A stretch of 36,308 bases of DNA from contig JAKSRE010000026.1 of the NCBI GenBank assembly GCA_024403775.1, positions 1 through 36,308 of the forward strand, written 5' to 3'. The DNA comes from Clostridia bacterium (GTDB lineage: Bacteria; Bacillota; Clostridia; Saccharofermentanales; Saccharofermentanaceae). The translations under genes were made by a program, and so were the position numbers. Under the pieces are notes generated by a model. That model did no database searches, was not told the DNA's origin, and was given only the letters and a program-made list of their open reading frames with translations. Below are positions 1 through 7,410 of the stretch, in pieces; the first letter of the stretch is position 1, and every line of letters begins with the position of its first letter.

Positions 1-15
1 TGTTGCATAGAATTA

Positions 16-54
16 GGGCTATCTCAAATTTTATTTTGAGACAGCCCCTTTTTT
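16..54 (+). terminator. Rho-independent terminator (plus-strand polarity)
   Basis: Positions 16-28 pair with 35-47 (13 positions, one A-C mismatch) around a 6-base loop. Six T residues follow on the plus strand at 49-54. The U-tract polarity suits a plus-strand transcript entering from the left of the window. The same hairpin lies 10 bases past the stop of the minus-strand gene at 57-1373 and could also help end that transcript, but on that strand the tail is not U-rich. Confidence 0.75.
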
Positions 55-56
55 AG

Positions 57-1373
57 TTATACAAATCTTCGTATTGTTACGACAGAGCCCATTGGATAAG
101 AGGATGATATAACTCCACTTCTTGAATTGGAAGCATGAACACATAATCCATCACCTATATAGATACTTACGTGATCAACATATCCATCGCCGTCATAATC
201 GTGACAAAGTATATCACCAGGAACTACACTATCTGGATTAACAGCAGTACCAAACTGTGAGATTGAATCAGCATTATGTGGAAGAGATATACCGTAATAA
301 TTAGCCATAACGTATTGTACAAGACCAGAACAGTCAAAACCTGAAGGGCTTGAACCTGCATATACATATGGAGTACCAACAAAGCTGAGACAGTAATTAC
401 CAAAATCACTTCCAACTGAAACAGAAGATTCATTAGTGTTGGTAACAGGTTCTGGTAACTCAGTTATTGTCAGGCTTGCTTTAACATAATTGCCATCTTC
501 TAGCTTATACCAGCCGTTATCTGTGTTAGCTACAACATGTAATGGGGTATTAGAATCTAGAACATAAGACAATTCAAAAGATATATCTGGTCCAGTTCTG
601 ACATTAAGTGCACAGGAAGCATATAGATTTAAATCACATTCTGTCTCTGTAAAAATAATAGCTGGTACGCTTTTCTCTTCTACTTCTACACTTTCCTGAA
701 TAACTGGTACAGGTGTCGAAGTTGGTTCTGGTTCTACCGCAGCAGTAGGAACTGGCGTTGCTGTTGGTTCAGGGATAGCCGTTGGAACAGGAGTAGGAGT
801 TGGGGACGGAACTGGAGTAGGTTCAGGTTCTTCATCAGAAAGATAAGAAGACAAAACAAATCCATTAACATCGCCCGAACGTATATAAGACCAATTCGTT
901 CCATAGGAAATTCTCGTTACTTCATTACCAATATCAAGAGATGTAATCTTATCAGAATCAACATTAGGTAATAATCTCAATGTAACATCATCACCGTTTA
1001 TCCAAAACTGTGAACCATCTTCAGTAAATTCTGTAATATCCGTATATTCAGTAATATCATCTTCTTCAGGAAGAACCATATTAAAAACCAGATTGTCATA
1101 CGAATATGTATCATGAGATACCTTCATCGAATAAGAATTATTAAGATAAGATATCTCAACAAACTGATTTTCCTGCGCATTATCATTAGCATTTTCAACA
1201 GCATGTAAATCAGCAGCAGTAAAAGATTTTGCTGGCATCTGAAGAGCAACTAATCTGTCATTACCAACATTATAGATACAGAATCTTAAAATAACCGCGC
1301 CAGAGACTAAAGCAACCGTCAACAGGTATACTGCAATTCTGTATAGATTTTCTTTGTGTTTATTTATATTCAT
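57..1373 (-). CDS. Membrane-anchored SH3/NlpC-P60 peptidoglycan endopeptidase
   Basis: This 438-aa protein probably cleaves peptidoglycan stem peptides outside the membrane. Residues 10-35 form one N-terminal membrane segment. An SH3-like domain lies at about 120-178, a Thr-Pro-rich wall-spanning linker (PTPVPSPTPTPVPT type) at 183-225, a second SH3 domain with the LNVRTGP signature at 250-302, and a C-terminal NlpC/P60 domain at 322-438. The expected catalytic residues are Cys348 (FDCSG) and His401 (DHVSIYIG), with His413 as the likely third residue. An unusual Asp-rich loop, DYDGDGYVD at 392-400, resembles an EF-hand or dockerin calcium loop directly before the catalytic His. No Shine-Dalgarno sequence precedes the ATG. 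I keep this start because the next Met (46) would remove the membrane anchor. A candidate promoter ends about 10 bases upstream. The family call is firm; the calcium role is inference. Confidence 0.88.
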   Translation of the reverse strand: MNINKHKENLYRIAVYLLTVALVSGAVILRFCIYNVGNDRLVALQMPAKSFTAADLHAVENANDNAQENQFVEISYLNNSYSMKVSHDTYSYDNLVFNMVLPEEDDITEYTDITEFTEDGSQFWINGDDVTLRLLPNVDSDKITSLDIGNEVTRISYGTNWSYIRSGDVNGFVLSSYLSDEEPEPTPVPSPTPTPVPTAIPEPTATPVPTAAVEPEPTSTPVPVIQESVEVEEKSVPAIIFTETECDLNLYASCALNVRTGPDISFELSYVLDSNTPLHVVANTDNGWYKLEDGNYVKASLTITELPEPVTNTNESSVSVGSDFGNYCLSFVGTPYVYAGSSPSGFDCSGLVQYVMANYYGISLPHNADSISQFGTAVNPDSVVPGDILCHDYDGDGYVDHVSIYIGDGLCVHASNSRSGVISSSYPMGSVVTIRRFV

Positions 1374-1383
1374 AGAATAATTC

Positions 1384-1412
1384 TATATAACAAATGACCG
1401 CAAATCAAACAA
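1384..1412 (-). promoter_or_regulatory. Candidate sigma-A promoter for the NlpC/P60 gene
   Basis: On the minus strand, TTGTTT (1407-1412) is followed by a 17-base spacer and TATATA (1384-1389), with TG one base before it as in an extended -10. Only 10 bases separate the -10 from the ATG, so the transcript would be nearly leaderless, which fits the missing Shine-Dalgarno sequence. The -35 lies inside the loop of the terminator at 1391-1427. The AT-rich context makes a chance match possible. Confidence 0.4.
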
Positions 1413-1427
1413 ATTCACGGTCATTTG
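1391..1427 (-). terminator. Terminator hairpin after ispH-S1
   Basis: A perfect 10-base inverted repeat, CAAATGACCG (1391-1400) and CGGTCATTTG (1418-1427), encloses a 17-base loop. It lies about 70 bases beyond the stop of the ispH-S1 gene. The tail on the minus strand is AT-rich (TTATATAG) rather than a pure U-run, so efficiency may be moderate. It is the only good hairpin between the long housekeeping operon and the NlpC/P60 gene. Confidence 0.6.
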
Positions 1428-1494
1428 GAAATTATTAACTAAATTGTAAGAAACAGACGTTTTACTTTCTTAATTCATAATCAAATATTAAGAA

Positions 1495-3516
1495 TTAAGC
1501 CTCTGTTGTCTCCTCAGCAGCCTCTTCAGCTGTCTCAGGTACATAGAACTCATCGTTCTCTGGATCGATTGGCTCAACTGCCTTGATAGAAACAAGAATC
1601 TTCTTAGAATCATTCTTGCCTTCCTTAATCTCAAGAACCTTTGCCTTTACTTCCATACCTTCCTTAAGTACATCAGCTGGAGTAGCAATACGTACGTTAG
1701 AAATAGCTGATACGTGGCACTGTGCATCTACACCTGGCTCAAGCTCAATAAATGCTGCCCAATCAATGATTCTAACAACCTTACCCATAACGATTGAACC
1801 AACTGGGATTCTCTCCTCGATGTTGTAGTATGGGTTGTCCTCATCCTTTCTCAATGAAAGAGTAATCTTAGGACGTGAAGCCTCGATATCAGAGATATCA
1901 ATAACTGTAACTTCAATCTCATCGCCTTCCTTCATAACGTCAGAAGCCTTTGCATTTCTCTCCCAGCTAGCAAACTTGTTAGGGAGAAGAGCCTCAAAAC
2001 CACCGATATCGATGAAAGCACCAAAGCTAGCAAAGTTCTTAACCTTACCCTTGATTGTATTGCCGATTTGAAGAACGCTCAATGTAGCAGCCTTCTTAGC
2101 CTTAAGCTCCTCTGAGAGAAGTGTACGAGCTGAACCTGAAACCTTAAGTCTGCGATCCTGCTCCTCGAAACGTGTAAGAAGAACTGTAAGCTCCTTACCA
2201 ACGTATGAATCGATTGCATCCTCTGAAACTGGACGTAAATCAATCTGTGTCTTGTGGATGTATACTTCGATACCTGAATAGATACCAATCAAGCCATCCT
2301 TCTTCTTTGTTGAACGAACAATCTTAACAACTACTGGTGTCTTAGCATTGAAAGCTTCTTCTACAATAGCCTTATTCTTGCTCATCTCAAGTGCCTGCTT
2401 TGAAAGGATGATTTCTTTGCCATACTCTGTATTTCTAATGCTCTTAACCTGAACTTCGATTTCTCTCTTCTCTGCAATAGCAGCGTCTAAATCAAAATCT
2501 ACATCGTTTGCAAATTCATCTCTTGGGATTCTGCCTTCTGACTTGTCACGTACATCTACATATACATAATCGCCATCTGCCGAAGTAATAGCTCCTTTCA
2601 CAACAGCATTTCTTCTTAATTGTGGGATACTCTCAATAAAGCTCCCAAAATCGATTTCATTCTCGCTCATCTTGCGAACAACCTCCAAAAGAATAATTTC
2701 CGGTGTAGACGCACCTGCCGTTATGCCAATCCTTGCGTCAGAACTTAATTTCCCTGAGGATATAAGTTCGTCAAGCATATCAATGTTCTCGAGCAAATAA
2801 GTCTCACTTAACCTACTTGAACAGATATCAAAGAGTTTCTTTGTATTAGAACTGTGGCTCGAACCAATTACCAGCATTACATCTGATTTATCAGCAAGTT
2901 CCTCAGCCTCTCTTTGCCTATTACAAGTCGTATTACATATTGTATCAAAAAAAGTGACATTTGCAAATTTATTTTTTATAAATCTCACAATTTTATCGAA
3001 AGTTTCTTTCGAAAATGTCGTTTGAGATACAATTATACTGTTTGTGACTTGCACTTTTAGGTCATCAAGTTCATCAATCGAACTAATAACTTCAACTTTT
3101 GAATTCTTTACTTCCCCACAAATCCCAACTACTTCAGGATGTCCTTTTGTACCAACTACGATTACATTTTTTCCTGCCTCAGACTGCTCTCTCACAATCT
3201 TATGTATCTTGCTTACAAACGGACAGGTACAGTCAATTATCGTACAATTCTTCGTCTTAAGAATTTCTAGTTCAGAAGGAGTTACACCATGTGCTCTGAT
3301 AATAACAACAGAATTTTCTTTGACTTCGCTGGCATTATTTGCGATAGTAAAGCCTTTTTTTACAAGACTATCGACTACAAGAGAATTATGTGTAAGCTCA
3401 CCAAGCATGACAAGCTGATGGCCTTTATACTCATTAACCATCTTCTCTGCAGTCTCAACTGCATTTTTTACGCCAAAGCAAAAACCAGCATTCTGTGCTA
3501 CTGTAATTGTTCTCAT
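1495..3516 (-). CDS. ispH: IspH (HMB-PP reductase) fused to ribosomal protein S1-like domains
   Basis: Residues 1-285 of this 673-aa protein are 4-hydroxy-3-methylbut-2-enyl diphosphate reductase, the last step of the MEP isoprenoid pathway, giving IPP and DMAPP in the cytoplasm. Fe-S ligands are likely Cys13 (FCFGV), Cys96 (DCTCP) and Cys194 (DTICN). Active-site candidates are the TKGHPEV motif at 123-129 and THN at 42-44. Residues from about 305 to 650 hold four S1 (OB-fold) RNA-binding motifs, starting near 306, 394, 484 and 577, with the third the most canonical (FASFGAFIDI). An acidic Glu/Ala-rich tail ends the protein. This fusion is known from Clostridia, where it stands in for separate ispH and rpsA. 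The start overlaps the cmk stop (TGATG), so the two are translationally coupled. It is the last gene of the ileS-to-ispH operon. Confidence 0.95.
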   Translation of the reverse strand: MRTITVAQNAGFCFGVKNAVETAEKMVNEYKGHQLVMLGELTHNSLVVDSLVKKGFTIANNASEVKENSVVIIRAHGVTPSELEILKTKNCTIIDCTCPFVSKIHKIVREQSEAGKNVIVVGTKGHPEVVGICGEVKNSKVEVISSIDELDDLKVQVTNSIIVSQTTFSKETFDKIVRFIKNKFANVTFFDTICNTTCNRQREAEELADKSDVMLVIGSSHSSNTKKLFDICSSRLSETYLLENIDMLDELISSGKLSSDARIGITAGASTPEIILLEVVRKMSENEIDFGSFIESIPQLRRNAVVKGAITSADGDYVYVDVRDKSEGRIPRDEFANDVDFDLDAAIAEKREIEVQVKSIRNTEYGKEIILSKQALEMSKNKAIVEEAFNAKTPVVVKIVRSTKKKDGLIGIYSGIEVYIHKTQIDLRPVSEDAIDSYVGKELTVLLTRFEEQDRRLKVSGSARTLLSEELKAKKAATLSVLQIGNTIKGKVKNFASFGAFIDIGGFEALLPNKFASWERNAKASDVMKEGDEIEVTVIDISDIEASRPKITLSLRKDEDNPYYNIEERIPVGSIVMGKVVRIIDWAAFIELEPGVDAQCHVSAISNVRIATPADVLKEGMEVKAKVLEIKEGKNDSKKILVSIKAVEPIDPENDEFYVPETAEEAAEETTEA

Positions 3517-4193
3517 CAGATGTCTTCCTTATCTATATAAGACAATAATGTATTCAAAGTCTCATCGATTCCGATATCATCAGTAGATATTAAAACTGCA
3601 TCATCAACCTTAACAAGTGGAGCATTTGCTCTTGAAGAATCCTGCTTGTCACGATATTCAATATCTCTTAAAACTTCTTCATAGTTCTGGCTGAAGTCAC
3701 CTCTGCTGTTGAGTTCCGCAAGTCTTCTCTCTGCCCTCTTCTCAGCTGATGCAGTTAAGAAAAACTTATATTTAGCATTTGGTAAAACATTAGAACCGAT
3801 ATCTCTACCATCAAGAACAAAAGTCTGAGCCTTACTTATCTCACGCTGCATATCAACCATCTTTGTTCTAACCACAGTTAAAGAACTGATATCAGAAGCT
3901 GCAACTGATACTTCAGGTGTTCTGATCATCTCAGTACAATCCTCGCCGTCAAGAATCATATGCTGCTTTCCGTCAATGAATTTAATCTGAAGATCCATAG
4001 TGTTCATAAGTTCTGTAACCTTATCAACATCTTTACATGGAATACCCTTTTTAATTGCAGCCAATCCACATGTACGGTACATTGCACCAGTATCTAGGTA
4101 CATAATATTCAAAGCCTTGGCTACACCTTTTGCAAGGGTACTCTTACCTGAACCTGAAGGTCCATCAATTGCTATCTGATAAATATTACTCAT
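3516..4193 (-). CDS. cmk: Cytidylate kinase (CMP/dCMP kinase)
   Basis: This cytoplasmic 225-aa enzyme phosphorylates CMP and dCMP with ATP to supply CDP and dCDP. The N-terminal P-loop GPSGSGKST is at about 11-19, followed by YLDTGAMYR, the nucleotide-binding segment typical of Cmk. DGRDIGSNVLP is the conserved Cmk core loop, and KRAERR is the arginine-rich lid segment. Length matches bacterial Cmk. The ATG has an AAGGAGA ribosome binding site, lies 42 bases after the RpiR-type gene, and the stop overlaps the ispH start by one base. Cmk next to ispH/S1 is a widespread arrangement in Clostridia. Confidence 0.97.
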   Translation of the reverse strand: MSNIYQIAIDGPSGSGKSTLAKGVAKALNIMYLDTGAMYRTCGLAAIKKGIPCKDVDKVTELMNTMDLQIKFIDGKQHMILDGEDCTEMIRTPEVSVAASDISSLTVVRTKMVDMQREISKAQTFVLDGRDIGSNVLPNAKYKFFLTASAEKRAERRLAELNSRGDFSQNYEEVLRDIEYRDKQDSSRANAPLVKVDDAVLISTDDIGIDETLNTLLSYIDKEDI

Positions 4194-4235
4194 ATTTTTA
4201 TCTCCTTTCGAAAAAGAAAATTATTATGCTCTATA

Positions 4236-5102
4236 TCATTCGTTACCATCATTTGTCTCATAAACACGATAAATTGACCACAATTCCTCGAGAGCCGCAA
4301 AATTATCTTTAATATGTTCCTTACGATGCATACCAAGAGTTACAAGAAATGCATTTATAAGAGATAGAGGTGCAGTAAGCGAGTCAACAAAAGAAGCCAT
4401 TGAATATTTTGCTAGAAGCTTAATATCGGCATTTGCTGTCAGTTGAGTATTATCCTTATCGGTAATTACTATTACTTTCGCACCCTTTTTCTTGGCATAT
4501 TCTATGGAATTAATTGTTCTCTGCGAATATCGTGGAAAAGAAATTCCTATCATTACATCTTCCGAAGAAATAGGTAGAATCTGTTCAAAAACTTCATTTG
4601 TGGAAGTTCCAGAAATATGCTTTACCTCATCGAAAAGCCTGCTCATATAGTAATACATAAAAGAAGATAACGGTGCTGATGATCTAAGTCCCATAAGATA
4701 AATCTTGCGAGCATTCAACACAGCATCTATTGCCTTCGCAAAAGACTCCTCGTCCAATGCATTCTTGGTCTCTTTTAAATTCTCAATATCTGTCTCTATA
4801 ATATTATGAATTGCGTGAGCATCATCCTGATAACGTTCAGAGATATTAAGTCTTTGAACTGAAGTAAGTTTGGACTTCATCTCTTCTTCTAGAGTATTAC
4901 GGAAAGAATGGAAACCTTCAAATCCTAGCTCAGATATAAATCTTAAAATCGTTGCCTCTGATACACCAGTATTTTGAGATAATTCCTGAAGCTTCATATA
5001 AGCCACATCGTCATAATGCTCCACAATATAGGAAGCAAGATTCTTCTGCTGCTTACTCATTGAATCAATCTTAAGATTTATCATTTCAAGAATATTACTC
5101 AT
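4236..5102 (-). CDS. RpiR/MurR-family transcriptional regulator
   Basis: This 288-aa DNA-binding regulator is probably controlled by a phosphorylated sugar. Residues 1-75 form the RpiR-type helix-turn-helix (LSQNTGVSEATILRF segment). Residues about 115-260 form a SIS sugar-isomerase fold with the ligand-loop region around YLMGLRSSAP. I chose the ATG at 5102: MSNILEMIN matches the usual family start, and the longer frame only adds MLMRVMR, which is read inside the scpB 3' end. The start lies within the last bases of scpB, so translation is probably coupled. No sugar-metabolism gene is adjacent, so the ligand and target genes cannot be told from context. A regulator of amino-sugar or MurNAc use is possible but unsupported here. 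Confidence 0.9.
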   Translation of the reverse strand: MSNILEMINLKIDSMSKQQKNLASYIVEHYDDVAYMKLQELSQNTGVSEATILRFISELGFEGFHSFRNTLEEEMKSKLTSVQRLNISERYQDDAHAIHNIIETDIENLKETKNALDEESFAKAIDAVLNARKIYLMGLRSSAPLSSFMYYYMSRLFDEVKHISGTSTNEVFEQILPISSEDVMIGISFPRYSQRTINSIEYAKKKGAKVIVITDKDNTQLTANADIKLLAKYSMASFVDSLTAPLSLINAFLVTLGMHRKEHIKDNFAALEELWSIYRVYETNDGNE

Positions 5103-5862
5103 TCTCATCACTCTCATTAGCATTATTGGATTCCATCAGACTGTCAATTGTCAGCTGACCATCAGAATTACCTGTTGCCTGTTCAAGACTAACTTCAAGA
5201 TCTCTAATAGTCTGATAACTCATAAGTTCCATTGCTGGCAGATCCTTTACAGAACTAATTCCAAATTCAAGAAGGAACTGTTCAGTCGTTGCAAACAAAG
5301 TTGGTCGGCCAGGAGCATCAAGTGTTCCTGCTTCGCATATCCAGCCTCTGTCAAGAAGTCTGGAAATTATACTGTCAGATGATACACCTCTTACTGCCTC
5401 AACCTGAGCTCTGGTAACTGGCTGATTATATGCAATTACGGCTAATGTCTCATAAGAAGCCTGTGACAAAGGCGGACGCATTCTTGGACTAAACATTCTC
5501 TGAAGAACCTGCTTCATCGAAGGTTTGGTACACATAATATAAGAATCTTCTACTTTTCTAATTAGAAGGCCACCCCAAGGGTTATTCTCATATTGAGAAA
5601 TTAGTTTATTCATGGCATCCACAATCACATCCTTATCAATTCCAAGAATTTCCTGAAATTTACTAAGTGGAACTGAATCACCAGAAACAAAAAGAATTGC
5701 TTCAAGTGCCGGAGTTAAATCGTGCATAGGTACTGAAAAATCATCTATCAGACGTTCTGTAGTCTTCTTTTCAGTCTCCTTAACCTCTTCCATAGTCTCC
5801 TGAATCATAAAATCAGGAAGCTGATTTGTATTTAAATTATTATCGTTTTCCATCTCACTCAT
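5095..5862 (-). CDS. scpB: Segregation and condensation protein B
   Basis: ScpB is a kleisin-interacting subunit of the SMC-ScpAB condensin, which organises and segregates the chromosome. The winged-helix pair starts at about residue 48 (ALEAILFVSGDSVPLSKF). The second domain has the diagnostic stretch around YETLAVIAYNQPVTRAQVE, ending in RGWICEAG and a GRPTLFATTEQFL segment. The 255 residues are longer than many ScpB (about 190-200) because of an acidic N-terminal extension of about 47 aa and a polar C-terminal tail. The start overlaps the scpA stop by 4 bases (ATGA), and the stop lies inside the start of the RpiR-type gene. Both overlaps point to one transcript. Confidence 0.96.
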   Translation of the reverse strand: MSEMENDNNLNTNQLPDFMIQETMEEVKETEKKTTERLIDDFSVPMHDLTPALEAILFVSGDSVPLSKFQEILGIDKDVIVDAMNKLISQYENNPWGGLLIRKVEDSYIMCTKPSMKQVLQRMFSPRMRPPLSQASYETLAVIAYNQPVTRAQVEAVRGVSSDSIISRLLDRGWICEAGTLDAPGRPTLFATTEQFLLEFGISSVKDLPAMELMSYQTIRDLEVSLEQATGNSDGQLTIDSLMESNNANESDENE

Positions 5863-6623
5863 GATTCATTCTCTCTTTTCTCACTGAGCAAAATCACATC
5901 AAATGGTTTCTTTTGCTCTGCTGTTATCTTATTACTTCTAAGAAGCTCGAGTACCGCCATAAAACCGACAATTTTGTCAATCTTCTCAACTTTTTTATCC
6001 TTCGGAAACAATTCGTGAAAGAAGATTTTTCCTCTGGAAGATATCTTTTTCCAGAAAGTCATCATTCTCTCTTTTACAGATATTTTATCTCTCTTAAGGA
6101 TATGTGTAATCTTAGGTGACAAATCTGCAAATCTCTGAAGATTTCTCGTATTAACGCTGTTTAGTGCCTCTTCAAAAAGAGAAGGATCGAATTCCTGTGG
6201 AGCCTCTGGAATCTCAATACCAAGATCTTTGGCAGTTGAAGCAGTTCTGTACTTACAATTCATATAATCTTCATGCCCTTTTTTAAGTTCCTTGGCAAGA
6301 AGCTTACAACGCTTATATCTTAACAAGCTTATTACGAGTTCTTCTCTAGGATCATCTTCTCCACTATCAGTGTCACTTTTAAGACCAGGAAGCATCATTC
6401 TGGACTTGATATGAATCAAAGTTGCAGTCATCACAAGAAAGTCTGAAGCAATCTCCATATCAAGACTCTTCATTTTATCAATATATTCGATATATTGTCT
6501 TGTTATCTCATAAATCGGAATATCGTAAATATCGATATCATTTTTTTCAATCAAATGAAAAAGCAGATCCAATGGACCTTCAAAATGCCTGATTTTAAGT
6601 TCAGGTTGCTGAAGAACTGCCAT
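5859..6623 (-). CDS. scpA: Segregation and condensation protein A (kleisin)
   Basis: ScpA is the kleisin subunit that bridges SMC heads and binds ScpB. Near the N-terminus is the signature FEGPLDLLFHLIEKNDIDIYDIPI, followed by the helical LVMTATLIHIKSRMMLP segment; the C-terminus has the winged-helix part (GFMAVLELLRSNKI). I place the start at the ATG at 6623 (254 aa): an AGAGGAG site at 6632-6638 sits 8 bases upstream, while the longer frame starting at 6641 would begin within that ribosome binding site. It lies 42 bases after the M50 protease gene and overlaps scpB by 4 bases. Confidence 0.96.
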   Translation of the reverse strand: MAVLQQPELKIRHFEGPLDLLFHLIEKNDIDIYDIPIYEITRQYIEYIDKMKSLDMEIASDFLVMTATLIHIKSRMMLPGLKSDTDSGEDDPREELVISLLRYKRCKLLAKELKKGHEDYMNCKYRTASTAKDLGIEIPEAPQEFDPSLFEEALNSVNTRNLQRFADLSPKITHILKRDKISVKERMMTFWKKISSRGKIFFHELFPKDKKVEKIDKIVGFMAVLELLRSNKITAEQKKPFDVILLSEKRENES

Positions 6624-6665
6624 CAAATCTACTCCTCTCAAAAGATAAAATTAGCAAATTAGTAA

Positions 6666-7394
6666 TTAAAATAGAATCATTGTTAATCCATAACAAATAT
6701 ATTCAATGATTAAAGAAAAAGGTAACTGAATTAAAGCCATTAATCCACCTAAGATATTAATCCTAAGAGCATATTCAGCAATAATAATCACTAAAAATAT
6801 TTTTGGAGCAAAACCTAAAAACTTTCTATAACCATCAGAATACTTAACACTAAGAGGTAGAAGTTCCTGCAAAATATTAAATCCATCTAATGGTGGTAAT
6901 GGCAAAAGATTAAAAGCTAAAAGTGAAAGTGAAAAAGTAGTTACGTACTCCAAAACCAAGTAAACAGCTGTAACAGCGCCTACTCCTGAGCCCATTAATA
7001 CACTTGCTCCTGCTACCCTTACCAGTATAACCTCAAGAATTGAAGCAATTAGAGCAACGATAAAATTAGCAGTAACGCCTGCAGCAGATACCATAATACA
7101 GCCAAGACGTCTGTTTTTAATCCTACTAATATTAGAAGGATTATAAACAACAGGCTTTCCCCATCCAAAGCCAACCAAAAGCAATAAAACAGCTCCCATA
7201 GGATCTACATGCGCAGCTGGATTAAGTGTAACTCTACCCATATTATATGGAGTATTATCACCTAACTTATAAGCAACAAAAGCATGTGCAAATTCATGGG
7301 CAGAGAAAGATATTGTCATTGCAAAAAGCAATAACAATATCATTAATAACATCTCAGGACCTGAAGCACCGCTTCTCAATAATTGAACAATCAC
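6666..7394 (-). CDS. Site-2 protease family (M50) intramembrane metalloprotease
   Basis: This polytopic 242-aa membrane protein belongs to the short M50 group often found beside scpA. The zinc motif HEFAH (about 33-37) lies in the first membrane segment region, after SFSA. The second conserved motif NLLPLPPLDGF (about 162-172) supplies the third ligand Asp. Four to six hydrophobic segments are visible and there is no PDZ domain, so it is not the RseP type. The start is GTG at 7394 with GAGG about 10 bases upstream. It follows ileS by 16 bases and precedes scpA in the same operon. The natural substrate is unknown. Confidence 0.93.
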   Translation of the reverse strand: MIVQLLRSGASGPEMLLMILLLLFAMTISFSAHEFAHAFVAYKLGDNTPYNMGRVTLNPAAHVDPMGAVLLLLVGFGWGKPVVYNPSNISRIKNRRLGCIMVSAAGVTANFIVALIASILEVILVRVAGASVLMGSGVGAVTAVYLVLEYVTTFSLSLLAFNLLPLPPLDGFNILQELLPLSVKYSDGYRKFLGFAPKIFLVIIIAEYALRINILGGLMALIQLPFSLIIEYICYGLTMILF

Positions 7395-7410
7395 TTAAAT
7401 CAAACCTCAA

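Noticed and set aside
1468..1497. TTCTTAAT/ATTAAGAA inverted repeat at the end of ispH-S1 as terminator
   Set aside because: AT-only stem with no U-run on the minus strand. The hairpin at 1391-1427 is a better candidate.
1583..3418. Open frames on the plus strand opposite ispH-S1
   Set aside because: No ribosome binding sites, no recognisable domain, and low-complexity Ser/Thr/Leu-rich translations typical of antisense shadows of a real gene.
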